A DNA stretch of 64,000 nt, from NCBI GenBank assembly GCA_022821065.1, contig JAJEEK010000122.1, positions 26,796-90,795 on the forward strand. Direction: 5' to 3'. The stretch is from Candidatus Poribacteria bacterium (GTDB lineage Bacteria; Poribacteria; WGA-4E; WGA-3G). Shown one piece after another: positions 17,102-24,424 of this stretch (the stretch's first letter is position 1; each line of letters begins with the position of its first letter). The translations under genes and the position numbers were made by a program. Under the pieces are notes generated by a model that worked only from the letters and a program-made list of their open reading frames with translations, ran no database searches and was not told the origin of the DNA.

Positions 17102-17698
17102 CTATGACTGTCCAAGAACATAAAGGACAAAGCGTCTGACGACGATATTTTCACCTAATTGGGCAATAGCGTCTTTTACAAGGGTCTCGATGGTTTTATC
17201 GGTATCGCGAATATACGGTTGTTGAAGTAGACAGGTCTCCGAATAGAATTTGGAGATACGTCCTTCAACGATACGTTCAGCGATATGTGCAGGTTTACCC
17301 TCTTGTTCGGCTTGTGCTTTCAGGATCGCTTTTTCCGATTCAAGGGCTTCGGCGGGGACATCTTCCTGTTTCAGGTATTTCGGTTTTGCTGCTGCAACTT
17401 GCATAGCGATCTCTTTGCCGAGTTCCTGGAATTGCTCCGTCCGCGCGACGAAATCTGTCTCACAATTCAGTTCAACTAACGTACCGACACGACTGCCCGG
17501 GTGGATGTAGGAAATAATTAATCCTTCTTCGGTCGCTCTACCCGCTTTGACTTCAGAAGCTTTTAGACCTTTCTCCCGAAGTCTCTGAATTGCTTCGTCA
17601 ATGTTTCCATTCGTTTCTGCAAGCACCTTTTTGCAGTCCATGATCCCCGCGCCTGTACGCGAACGGAGCTCGCTAACCATCTTTGCTGTGATAGTCAT
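17102..17698 (-). CDS. tsf: Elongation factor Ts
   Basis: Nucleotide exchange factor for EF-Tu. The 198-residue product is the short form with a single core subdomain. The N-terminal UBA-like motif LRSRTGAGIMDCKKVLAETNGNIDEAI is followed by LREKGL, then the core VELNCETDFVARTEQFQELGKEIAMQVAA and the C-terminal YIRDTDKTIETLVKDAIAQLGENIVVRRF. It lies downstream of rpsB as in most bacteria, but a heptamer element (A3) fills the gap. Confidence 0.97.
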   Translation of the reverse strand: MTITAKMVSELRSRTGAGIMDCKKVLAETNGNIDEAIQRLREKGLKASEVKAGRATEEGLIISYIHPGSRVGTLVELNCETDFVARTEQFQELGKEIAMQVAAAKPKYLKQEDVPAEALESEKAILKAQAEQEGKPAHIAERIVEGRISKFYSETCLLQQPYIRDTDKTIETLVKDAIAQLGENIVVRRFVLYVLGQS

Positions 17699-17793
17699 CT
17701 ATCCTCCACTGAATGTATTATTGTTCAATAGGCGAGGTGATAATCTATATCACACATCGCGTGTTCTCACTGCACCTGATCTGCTTAATATTT

Positions 17794-17899
17794 ATGGCTT
17801 TCAAGTTACCAGTTACCAGTTACCAGTTACCAGAAAAGAAACATTGTGTCATCCGAAGCCTTCTTAACTGGTTACTGGCCACTGGGTACTGGGTACTGA
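17794..17899. repeat. Heptamer-armed element A3
   Basis: After a B-like ATGGCTTTC come four GTTACCA units and the core AAAAGAA...TTCTTAA with loop CATTGTGTCATCCGAAGCC (compare A1 and A2). The right arm is ACTGGTT/ACTGGCC/ACTGGGT units. It lies in the rpsB-tsf gap. Confidence 0.9.
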
Positions 17900-17924
17900 T
17901 TGCCGCAAATAACTGGTATTGGGA

Positions 17925-18818
17925 TTATCGTCGCGGTGCACGACCTCGCCGGTGTTGTCGCGGTGCGCGTGCCTGACGTTGTTCGCTGTCACCGATCGCT
18001 TCAGGTTCCGATGACAACTCCTCCTCTTCAAGTAAAGTGGCACCTTCTTTTTCATGCCGCTCTGCTTCTTGAGGATCACTTATTCGCTGGGCAACTTCGG
18101 GATGCGCTGAATCCTGCTCACTCTCCGCCCCTTCCGAGGCTTCGCCACGCCCTTCAATCACCGCTTCAGCCAAAACTGAGCAGATAAGACGGATCGAACG
18201 GATCGCATCGTCGTTACCCGGAACCGGCAAATCAATCGGATCCGGATCACAATTCGTGTCAACGATGGCAATGATGGGGATCCCCAATTTATTGGCTTCA
18301 GCGATAGCTGTGTGCTCTTTACGCGTATCGGTTACGATGACGACTTCCGGAAGTCTTTTCATCTCTCTGATACCGCTAAGGTTATTACTCAGCTTACCTT
18401 TCTCGCGCCGTAGATTCATAACCTCTTTTTTTGGTATTCTTTCAAAGAGTCCACTCTCTTCATCGGCATCTAATTTATCCAACCGGTTAATACTACGCCG
18501 GATCGTCTGGAAATTGGTAAGCATACCACCAAGCCAGCGGTGATTCACGTGATACATACCACATCGCTCCGCTTCATCTTGGACTGCTTCTTGTGATTGC
18601 CGTTTTGTACCGACGAATAGCACGCCACCTCTCTTCGCAGCGATATCTTGCACGAAGTCTGCCGCACTCTGCAGCATCCGTAACGTCTTCTGCAGATCAA
18701 TAATATAGATCCCGTTACGCTCAGCGAAGATGTACTCCGCCATCTTCGGATTCCAGCGACGGGTTTGATGTCCAAAATGAACTCCGCATTCGAGGAGTTC
18801 TTTCATTGTAACTGCCAA
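17925..18818 (-). CDS. rpsB: 30S ribosomal protein S2
   Basis: A primary-binding protein of the small subunit. The core (about residues 1-225) is typical: KELLECGVHFGHQTRRWNPKM, GIYIIDLQKTL, VLFVGTKRQSQEAV, HRWLGGMLTNFQTIRRSI, VVIVTDTRKEHTAIAEANKLGIPIIAIVDTNCDPD. The 297-residue length reflects a C-terminal extension of about 70 residues, first acidic (EASEGAESEQD, EEEELSSEPEA) and then basic (RQARAPRQHRRGRAPRR). I use the TTG at 18818 as start, giving MAVTMKELL: an AGGAGG site (18825-18830) is 6 nt before it, while the later ATG at 18806 is 18 nt away. It is first gene of the cluster, with its own promoter and leader. Confidence 0.96.
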   Translation of the reverse strand: MAVTMKELLECGVHFGHQTRRWNPKMAEYIFAERNGIYIIDLQKTLRMLQSAADFVQDIAAKRGGVLFVGTKRQSQEAVQDEAERCGMYHVNHRWLGGMLTNFQTIRRSINRLDKLDADEESGLFERIPKKEVMNLRREKGKLSNNLSGIREMKRLPEVVIVTDTRKEHTAIAEANKLGIPIIAIVDTNCDPDPIDLPVPGNDDAIRSIRLICSVLAEAVIEGRGEASEGAESEQDSAHPEVAQRISDPQEAERHEKEGATLLEEEELSSEPEAIGDSEQRQARAPRQHRRGRAPRR

Positions 18819-18871
18819 AAAAAACCTCCTAAGTTTGTAGAAGCGAGCCTGCTTCTACCGGGTTTTCGCAT
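18803..18871 (-). other. Possible 22-codon leader ORF overlapping the rpsB start
   Basis: On the minus strand an ATG at 18871, preceded by AAGGAGG (only 3 nt away, closer than ideal), opens MRKPGRSRLASTNLGGFFWQLQ. It ends in a TGA at 18805-18803, overlapping the in-frame ATG of rpsB. It contains the leader hairpin. Translation is uncertain because of the tight spacing. Confidence 0.25.
18836..18858 (-). promoter_or_regulatory. Hairpin in the rpsB 5' leader
   Basis: GTAGAAGC pairs with GCTTCTAC around a six-base loop, just upstream of the rpsB ribosome binding site. A second hairpin, TGATGAAC/GTTCATCA, lies at 18968-18987. The leader is about 210 nt long and could mediate S2 autoregulation, as leaders of other rpsB operons do; that is inference. 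Confidence 0.45.
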
Positions 18872-19037
18872 CCACCTCCTTCATATTTGCATCAGACTCC
18901 CAACATGAGAGAACCCGCTGTGCAAATCGAGAGGTGTGTCGTTTTCAGTGTTTAAAGTCCAAAATTCTGATGAACCCACGTTCATCAAAAGTGTTATAAA
19001 TATTTTACCACAGAAACGGTCGTATTTCAAGTTTAAT

Positions 19038-19067
19038 CTTATAACACGGATTTTAGGTAAATGTCAA
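19038..19067 (-). promoter_or_regulatory. Promoter of the rpsB-tsf cluster
   Basis: Minus strand: -35 TTGACA (19067-19062), 18-bp spacer, -10 TATAAG (19043-19038). The bases 18819-19169 otherwise hold the rpsB leader and the start region of the divergent kinase-fold gene. Confidence 0.7.
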
Positions 19068-19146
19068 GACAATTTCAACGGTGTTTCTATTAGACCTGAA
19101 AACTGATAACCACTGAAAAAATATAGAATTCAAGCGATTTTTGTGG

Positions 19147-19152
19147 TATAAT
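19147..19152 (+). promoter_or_regulatory. -10 element for the kinase-fold gene
   Basis: TATAAT preceded by TGG (extended -10 form TGnTATAAT) lies 18 nt before the GTG start. No good -35 box is visible. The implied transcript start near 19159 leaves almost no leader before the GGAGG site. Confidence 0.5.
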
Positions 19153-19169
19153 TGACCCAGGAGGAAACG

Positions 19170-20252
19170 GTGGAACATCTCATAAAGCACATCGCTACGC
19201 ATTTCAAAACGGATATCGACGCTCTTGAACTTGAACCGATCCAGCACGGCACACGACGGAGACACAATGTCTGTAGATTGAGGCTCGGCAGCAAATACTA
19301 CCTCCTGAAACAACACGACATTACCACACCCGTCGTTGAGGCAGGATGGACACCGCTCCAGATTGAAGCAACCGTTCTTGAACTCTTATATCATAATGGT
19401 TGCCGAGTACCACAACTCCTCTGGAAGTCAGAGCACCACCACGCACTCCTCTTAGAGTGGTGTGGTGAATCTACGCTTGACGCACTTGCACAGCACCGCG
19501 AGAAGTCCTCTCAAGATTTGACACCTCTTTTGTTCAAAATCCTCCAGGAAGTGTACAAGATTGAGACCTGTTTTATGACGCACGCGGCACAACTCGCGCC
19601 TTACGTCTTTAGCTTTAATGCACAAGCGATCCTACAGGACTTACTGGCGCGAGGCAAAAAAGTCGTCGGTTATCTCTCACATCTTAGTAATAAACCGATG
19701 TCATTGATTGAAGAAGGGACGTTCGCGGACGCGTGGGATGGGTTCGCTAACCGTCTACAGGGGGCTCCGACAACACTCGGCAGCCTCGACAACAATGCCC
19801 GAAATATCGTTATTCGCGAGGAATCCGCGTTCTTTATTGACTTCGCCAGTATCGGTTGGAATTGGCAAGAGATGCGCCTCGTGCAGCGACTCAATAGTAT
19901 CGGTGCTTTCCTCGTCTCGCCATCTGAAACAGGTAATTTTATTTGTCTTTTGGACAAGGAGCTTGTCCACACTTATGCCGAGTGGGTAAGCACGCATCGT
20001 GAGACCTGTCCGCTTGACGAACTCACTGCGCGAGTTGACGGGCATCATCTGTTATTTTACTTATCAGTTGTTGACCAATTGTTGCGAGCCGTTGCGCAGC
20101 CCGATGCTACCGAAAGCAGAATGCTACTTGAGGCGTGGGGCGATCCACAAAAGAGATTCCGAAGTGCTATGGCACATATTACTGGCACGCGTTTAAGCGA
20201 TGACGTTTACACGAACCGGATTCGGGAGATAATAACCGATCTTTCTGCCTAA
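19170..20252 (+). CDS. Aminoglycoside phosphotransferase/choline kinase-fold protein
   Basis: The 360-residue cytosolic protein has the APH/ChoK kinase-like layout. A basic N-lobe (CRLRLGSKYYLLKQHD) carries the likely ATP-binding Lys, and a hinge region follows (HHALLLEWCGESTLDALA). The catalytic-loop equivalent LGSLDNNARNIVI has D and N in place of HGDxxxxN, and FFIDFASIGWNW is the DFG-equivalent. It lacks the usual His before the catalytic Asp. The substrate is unknown; an antibiotic-resistance role should not be assumed. The frame opens at TTG 19152, but GGAGG at 19160-19164 favours GTG 19170. It is divergent from rpsB and convergent with the next gene. Confidence 0.65.
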   Translation: MEHLIKHIATHFKTDIDALELEPIQHGTRRRHNVCRLRLGSKYYLLKQHDITTPVVEAGWTPLQIEATVLELLYHNGCRVPQLLWKSEHHHALLLEWCGESTLDALAQHREKSSQDLTPLLFKILQEVYKIETCFMTHAAQLAPYVFSFNAQAILQDLLARGKKVVGYLSHLSNKPMSLIEEGTFADAWDGFANRLQGAPTTLGSLDNNARNIVIREESAFFIDFASIGWNWQEMRLVQRLNSIGAFLVSPSETGNFICLLDKELVHTYAEWVSTHRETCPLDELTARVDGHHLLFYLSVVDQLLRAVAQPDATESRMLLEAWGDPQKRFRSAMAHITGTRLSDDVYTNRIREIITDLSA

Positions 20253-20300
20253 AGTTCAATTAGACATATTCCAAAAATCTGCTGTCTGTCGAATTTAGTG

Positions 20301-20711
20301 TCATTTTTCGGCACCAGTGTCCTCACGGATTGTACCTTCAAGTTTAAGGAGGAATTCCTGAGTTTCCGGTGTTGACGGTTTTTTTACATGAAACTCGTTC
20401 TGATAGTCTTTCATGACTGCATACAGGGACATGAGATTAACCTGTCGGTTCTCGATCGCTTCACGGACGTTCTGAAAACTTTCAACGATCTGCTCTTCCG
20501 CGATACCGTCAGGTCTTCGTTCCGCTGAATTAAGACGCTTTTCTATATTACCGAGTGCGTGTTTTGCCATCCAATAGCGTGCCCCTTCAGCTCCACCGAC
20601 TTGTCGATAAACCAGCACTCCGAAAAGTAAACCGCCTGCTATAATTACCAACAAAAAAGTTAAAAGTCTTCTGTAGCAGCCACTCAGTTTTCTGTTTATT
20701 GTATTCGCCAT
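20301..20711 (-). CDS. Small single-pass membrane protein, unknown function
   Basis: 136 residues from the ATG chosen here (MANTINRKLSG). A TTG nine codons upstream is also possible, and neither has a clear ribosome binding site. One transmembrane helix at about residues 16-36 (LLTFLLVIIAGGLLFGVLVY) is followed by a charged helical domain (NIEKRLNSAERRPDGIAEEQIVESFQNVREAIENRQ) that is probably periplasmic or coiled-coil. I do not recognise the family. It lies 76 bp upstream of the minus-strand amidohydrolase's stop codon, so it may be the last gene of the VOC-queE-amidohydrolase unit. Confidence 0.6.
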   Translation of the reverse strand: MANTINRKLSGCYRRLLTFLLVIIAGGLLFGVLVYRQVGGAEGARYWMAKHALGNIEKRLNSAERRPDGIAEEQIVESFQNVREAIENRQVNLMSLYAVMKDYQNEFHVKKPSTPETQEFLLKLEGTIREDTGAEK

Positions 20712-20787
20712 GTTATTTTTTGTTTCGGACCACCACAATGTCCGTAGATTTATGTTTTTTTCTCAGTGTGTTTGCAATAGACACTGT

Positions 20788-21903
20788 TTAGATTTTTCCC
20801 TCGCGTATTGTTAATGCTGCCTTCAACTTCTGATTTCCGATAAATTTTGTTCCGTGTGCGTCAAAGAACTCGAATTCACCTTCAAGCACTTCAAAAACTG
20901 CAACATCGGCAGTCGTGCCGACTCGCAAATTGCCGAGTTGTTCCGCACGTCCGATAGCCTTTGCTGCACTGAAGGTTGCTTTGTTAATTACATCTTCAAG
21001 GGACACCCCTAAATGCATCAACTTCGACAACGTTGTCGGTAGATCGTAGACGGGACCGTTGATATTTCCGGTGTGTAAATCGGTGCTGATAACATCGGAT
21101 ATGAATCCTTGTTCCATCGCACGTTGTGCGATTTCATAATGGAAACTACCGGCACCGTGTCCGACATCAAAGATGATACCGTCTTCACGCGCTTTCCATG
21201 CTTCGGGGATGATTCGTCCCTTTTCGTCAACAATGTTATCGCCGTTCCCTTGGAAGCAGTGTGTAATCACATCGCCCGGACGCAAGAGTCTCAAAATATC
21301 GGGGAGCGGAACACCCGCACCGATATGGCACATGACAGATGTGCCAGCACGCTCGGCGGCTTCAATCGCGCGTTTCAGCGGTTCAACACCATTATCGCCG
21401 ACCTGTCCCTTCCCTTGACGGACCTTGACCCCGACGGTGATATCTCGGTTTCTTTGTAGCGTTTCCGCGACGCGAGCCGGATTGGCGTAAGCCATATCGA
21501 ACATTTCGCCGACCGGTCCATAGACAAGCCCGATCCCGGAGATATGGATGTAAGTAAGGACGTTCGTTCGAGCAGGTTCAGCGATAAACTCACGGAAACC
21601 GGGGAAGGTCGCCCAACTTGGGCTGCCAGCATCCACAACTGTGGTCGTTCCTGCTGTCATGCAAACGGCGTCGGGTCTGATACCCCACGTTGTTACGCCG
21701 TAATAGACGTGGGTATGGATATCCACGAGTCCCGGGGTCACGTATTTATCTTTAACAGAGACGGTATGCGCTGCTGCATCTTCGGGGATATCCGTTTCAA
21801 TTGCTGCGATAGCACCGTTAGCAATAGCGACATCGCGCACCGAATTCAATCCCTGAGCAGCATCAATGACAGTGCCCCCTTTCAGTAGAACGTCATATTT
21901 CAT
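20788..21903 (-). CDS. Amidohydrolase/deacetylase family metallohydrolase
   Basis: The 371-residue member of the amidohydrolase superfamily has the N-terminal small beta-domain (YDVLLKGGTVIDAAQGLNSV) and the metal-binding VDIHTHVYYG. ITVGVKVRQGKG holds the Lys expected to be carbamylated and bridge two metals. The later metal ligands are in SVMCHIGAG and VITHCFQGN, with the Asp in ISTDLHTGNINGP. This layout fits the dihydroorotase-like/D-aminoacylase and atl-type deacetylase branch. The substrate is not predictable; pyrimidine-pathway DHOase is less likely without neighbouring pyr genes. It lies 47 bp after queE on the same strand. Confidence 0.85.
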   Translation of the reverse strand: MKYDVLLKGGTVIDAAQGLNSVRDVAIANGAIAAIETDIPEDAAAHTVSVKDKYVTPGLVDIHTHVYYGVTTWGIRPDAVCMTAGTTTVVDAGSPSWATFPGFREFIAEPARTNVLTYIHISGIGLVYGPVGEMFDMAYANPARVAETLQRNRDITVGVKVRQGKGQVGDNGVEPLKRAIEAAERAGTSVMCHIGAGVPLPDILRLLRPGDVITHCFQGNGDNIVDEKGRIIPEAWKAREDGIIFDVGHGAGSFHYEIAQRAMEQGFISDVISTDLHTGNINGPVYDLPTTLSKLMHLGVSLEDVINKATFSAAKAIGRAEQLGNLRVGTTADVAVFEVLEGEFEFFDAHGTKFIGNQKLKAALTIREGKI

Positions 21904-21950
21904 TTTCGGCTCCGCACTCGGTTTTCGGTGTGATTTGCGAACGCATAAAC

Positions 21951-22631
21951 TCAGACCCCACGTTTATCACCCCAAATATCGACATGTACACGCGGCGAAT
22001 AGCGATACCCGTTCTCTTTGCAGAGATCGACCAACCACTCCTGTTTCCGGTGTAGCACACTAGGTGTCGTTCCTTGCGGCATCAATAAAATTGCCTCGGC
22101 AGGGATCCCGATACCTGTCTGTAGTGCTTGAATTTCAGTTAAATCTTCAGGCGTATCAACCACAAACTTAACTTGGCACGGATACGCGTCAAGGAACTTA
22201 CGGATAACCTCCGGACGGATGCGATCTCGTTCGTGCCGCTTGAAAAATCGATCATCTGTCGGTGGATTGGAGTTCCGCAGCTTCGGACTCATCGAGATGA
22301 GATGCGCAGCGACTTTAACGAAACGTGTAGCGTTCGTCTCAATTGTAATGTGGTGTCCCCGCGCGTCGAGTTCACGACAAAGTTCTATCAACGCTTCCGA
22401 CTGAATAAACGGTTCACCACCGGTAATAACGACGTGTTTACATCCGTATTGTGTAATTGCGGTGACACTTTCAGCAACGGTGATGTCCCGATCTTCAGGG
22501 TCCCAAGATGTATAAGGTGTATCACACCAGACACATCTCAGGTTACAATAACTCGTCCGAAAAAAAACGGAGGGGACACCGATGAGCTGCCCTTCACCTT
22601 GAATTGTATGGAAGAGTTCACTGAATTTCAT
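21951..22631 (-). CDS. queE: 7-carboxy-7-deazaguanine synthase
   Basis: A radical-SAM enzyme of queuosine (7-deazapurine) biosynthesis that converts 6-carboxytetrahydropterin to CDG. The product has about 226 residues with the short QueE form of the radical SAM motif (CNLRCVWCD), FHTIQGEGQLIGVPSVFFR at the N-terminus, VVITGGEPFIQ, ETNAT, and MPQGTT near the end. A GTG three codons upstream (22640) is an equally possible start; neither has a strong ribosome binding site. The other que genes are not in this window. It lies about 32 bp after the VOC gene on the same strand. Confidence 0.93.
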   Translation of the reverse strand: MKFSELFHTIQGEGQLIGVPSVFFRTSYCNLRCVWCDTPYTSWDPEDRDITVAESVTAITQYGCKHVVITGGEPFIQSEALIELCRELDARGHHITIETNATRFVKVAAHLISMSPKLRNSNPPTDDRFFKRHERDRIRPEVIRKFLDAYPCQVKFVVDTPEDLTEIQALQTGIGIPAEAILLMPQGTTPSVLHRKQEWLVDLCKENGYRYSPRVHVDIWGDKRGV

Positions 22632-22663
22632 AGGAAGCACCTGCGCGATTTACTTCGCCGACG

Positions 22664-23035
22664 CTAAGCCTCAATGAGTTCGATCTGAACGTTGTCGGGT
22701 CCCTTGAAGAACGCCATCATCAGTCCTTCGGGTTTCAGGTCTTCGAGCTCTGCCCCTTTCGCTTGGAGTCTTGCGACTTCTGCGTCCAGATCTTCTACGG
22801 TGAAAGCGAGTTGATAGACGCCCCAACGCGGATTGCCGGTCGTATCCTCGACTTCCATGTCACCGAGTTTTGGGGAGAGGAAGATCCGTTCTCCGCCGAT
22901 TTCCATCCGTACAATTTTTAGGCCGCGCGCCTCGCCAACTTCAATAACCTTTCCGTCAAACATCTCTTCGTAATAGCGAATCGCGCCTTCAAGGTCTTCG
23001 CATCGAAGATGAACATGGTGAAATGTAACTGCCAT
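22664..23035 (-). CDS. VOC-superfamily (glyoxalase/dioxygenase-fold) protein
   Basis: The 123-residue single-module vicinal oxygen chelate protein begins HHVHLRCEDLEGAIRYYEEMF and ends GLMMAFFKGPDNVQIELIEA. The candidate metal ligands are the N-terminal His and the C-terminal Glu. The function may be a lyase, epimerase or isomerase; the substrate is unknown. The start is ATG 23035 (MAVTFHHVHL) or TTG 23041, closer to the AAAGGAAAAC site. It heads an operon with queE and the amidohydrolase and has a strong promoter. Confidence 0.8.
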   Translation of the reverse strand: MAVTFHHVHLRCEDLEGAIRYYEEMFDGKVIEVGEARGLKIVRMEIGGERIFLSPKLGDMEVEDTTGNPRWGVYQLAFTVEDLDAEVARLQAKGAELEDLKPEGLMMAFFKGPDNVQIELIEA

Positions 23036-23116
23036 TATCAAGTTTTCCTTTCTTTGAACTGTGAAAAATCGCGCTATAACAGCGCAGAGAATAAAAAATT
23101 GTCTATGATAGATGGA

Positions 23117-23145
23117 ATTATCACATAATCTTTTGATTGTGTCAA
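23117..23145 (-). promoter_or_regulatory. Promoter of the VOC-queE operon
   Basis: Minus strand: -35 TTGACA (23145-23140), 17-bp spacer, -10 GATAAT (23122-23117). The rest of 23146-23343 is AT-rich with no recognisable gene. Confidence 0.7.
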
Positions 23146-23343
23146 ATTATTTTTTCGATTCGCACCCAAAATCAGGGTTATAGGTTACTTCTACAGGATG
23201 TCGAGAAAAAATTGAAGAAAATATCGAAGAATACGTTTAACCTTCGCGTAGCCATTTGGTGCGGTTTCTCTAAAACTTAGCGAATTCTAAAAATGAACTA
23301 GAATTGAACCTTTGCCTGATGATGAGCGTTTAAATAATGAGAC

Positions 23344-23372
23344 TGGCAATTAATGTTCAAATCGTATATAAT
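23344..23372 (+). promoter_or_regulatory. Promoter of the first STAS gene
   Basis: A perfect -10 TATAAT (23367-23372) with a weak -35 TGGCAA 17 bp upstream lies 58 bp before the STAS start codon. Confidence 0.5.
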
Positions 23373-23430
23373 AAAAACAGAAGTTAAGTTAACACTCTAA
23401 TGTTTTTGGCAGTGAATAAGGAGGAGGAAT

Positions 23431-23772
23431 ATGTCAATAGAAGTTCGCCAGCAAAATGGTGTTACAATTGTGGAACCGAGTGGGAGGATGATGGGAGCTG
23501 CAGCATCGGATCTCCGTGAAGTGCTGACGGCACAGATAGAGGCATCCGATACCCCGCGTATTCTGATCAATTTTGAGAATGTCAACATGATGGACAGCTC
23601 GGGGCTCGGTTCGCTGCTGGGTGCACGCGCACTTGCAAATAGCAAGGAAGGACGTATCGGGGTCATCAACGTCGCTAAACAGATCAGTAATCTGATTGTC
23701 GTTACCCGAATCGTCAACCACTTCGAGCACTTTGACAGTGAAGATGAAGCAATTTCAGAATTGTCCACCTAA
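23431..23772 (+). CDS. STAS-domain anti-sigma factor antagonist, copy 1
   Basis: The 113-residue single STAS domain protein is of the SpoIIAA/RsbV type. These proteins bind anti-sigma kinases when unphosphorylated and release the sigma factor. The phosphorylation loop MMDSSGLGSLLGA contains the conserved Ser pair after Asp, and the N-terminal strand is GVTIVEPSGRMMG. A strong AAGGAGGAGG site precedes the ATG. No anti-sigma kinase, phosphatase or sigma gene is adjacent. It is followed by a hairpin terminator and then a paralogue, so the two may be separately expressed. Confidence 0.9.
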   Translation: MSIEVRQQNGVTIVEPSGRMMGAAASDLREVLTAQIEASDTPRILINFENVNMMDSSGLGSLLGARALANSKEGRIGVINVAKQISNLIVVTRIVNHFEHFDSEDEAISELST

Positions 23773-23795
23773 GTCCACAGTTCGGTGAAATAGCA

Positions 23796-23826
23796 AGAGG
23801 GATTGTTAAAACTTTCCCTCTATTTT
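23796..23826 (+). terminator. Terminator after STAS copy 1
   Basis: AGAGGGA (23796-23802) pairs with TCCCTCT (23815-23821), followed by ATTTTC. It sits in the gap before the second STAS gene. Confidence 0.5.
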
Positions 23827-23989
23827 CAACCGGTCCTCCTGAAAACCGGCAACTCAAAACCACATAATAAACGAACTTTTTCTGATGATGTCAGACTAAA
23901 GTAAACAAAGATAGAAAATTAAACGTTTAAATTGTAAAAAGTAAGAAAGCAAAAAAATACACTCGTAAAATGAAATCAGGAGAAAAATC

Positions 23990-24331
23990 ATGATTACGAA
24001 AATTCGCAAAGAAAACGGCATCGCAATTTTGGAACCTAACGGAAAAATCATGGGAACCGCATCGTCAGAATTATGGGAAGTGCTCTCGCCGCAAATAGAA
24101 GCCTCTGAAGTTCCCCGCATTCTCATCAATTTTGAGAATGTCAGTAGAGTTGACAGCTCAGGACTCGGTGCTCTCATGGGAGCACGGGCCGCTGTCGCTC
24201 GAAAGAAAGGACGTATCGGAGTTGTCAACGTCGGTAAACAGATCAAAAATCTGATTGTTCTTAACCGGCTCGTCAGACACTTTGAACATTTCGATAGCGA
24301 AGACGCGGCGGTTTCAGCGTTGGCAGCCTAA
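23990..24331 (+). CDS. STAS-domain anti-sigma factor antagonist, copy 2
   Basis: The 113-residue paralogue of the preceding gene, of equal length, keeps GIAILEPNGKIMGTASSELWE, the phosphorylation loop RVDSSGLGALMGA, and the same C-terminal RHFEHFDSEDAAVSAL. An AGGAG site lies 9 nt before the ATG. The duplicated pair could give two inputs to one anti-sigma factor, or serve two. The function is inferred from the domain; no partner gene is present. A strong terminator follows. Confidence 0.9.
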   Translation: MITKIRKENGIAILEPNGKIMGTASSELWEVLSPQIEASEVPRILINFENVSRVDSSGLGALMGARAAVARKKGRIGVVNVGKQIKNLIVLNRLVRHFEHFDSEDAAVSALAA

Positions 24332-24354
24332 AACCCACGGTTCAATGAAATACC

Positions 24355-24386
24355 AAACGGGGTGGTTTCTACCACCCCGTTTTTTA
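24355..24386 (+). terminator. Strong intrinsic terminator after STAS copy 2
   Basis: AACGGGGTGGT, loop TTCT, ACCACCCCGTT, then a T-run. It is a perfect 11-bp stem. It overlaps the apparent long start of the next open frame, which argues for the later start at 24425. Confidence 0.85.
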
Positions 24387-24424
24387 TATCTCCTAACTTC
24401 ATCCTGTTAGAGTTGAGGCATGAC

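Noticed and set aside
8680..17899. Tandem short repeats taken as a CRISPR array
   Set aside because: The units are 7 bp with no spacers and form inverted arms around a core, so they are hairpin elements rather than CRISPR repeats.
19170..20252. Aminoglycoside resistance gene
   Set aside because: Only the kinase fold is supported; the catalytic loop deviates and there is no resistance context.
24362..24424. Longer N-terminus of the heparinase-like protein
   Set aside because: The extension is translation of the preceding intrinsic terminator hairpin.
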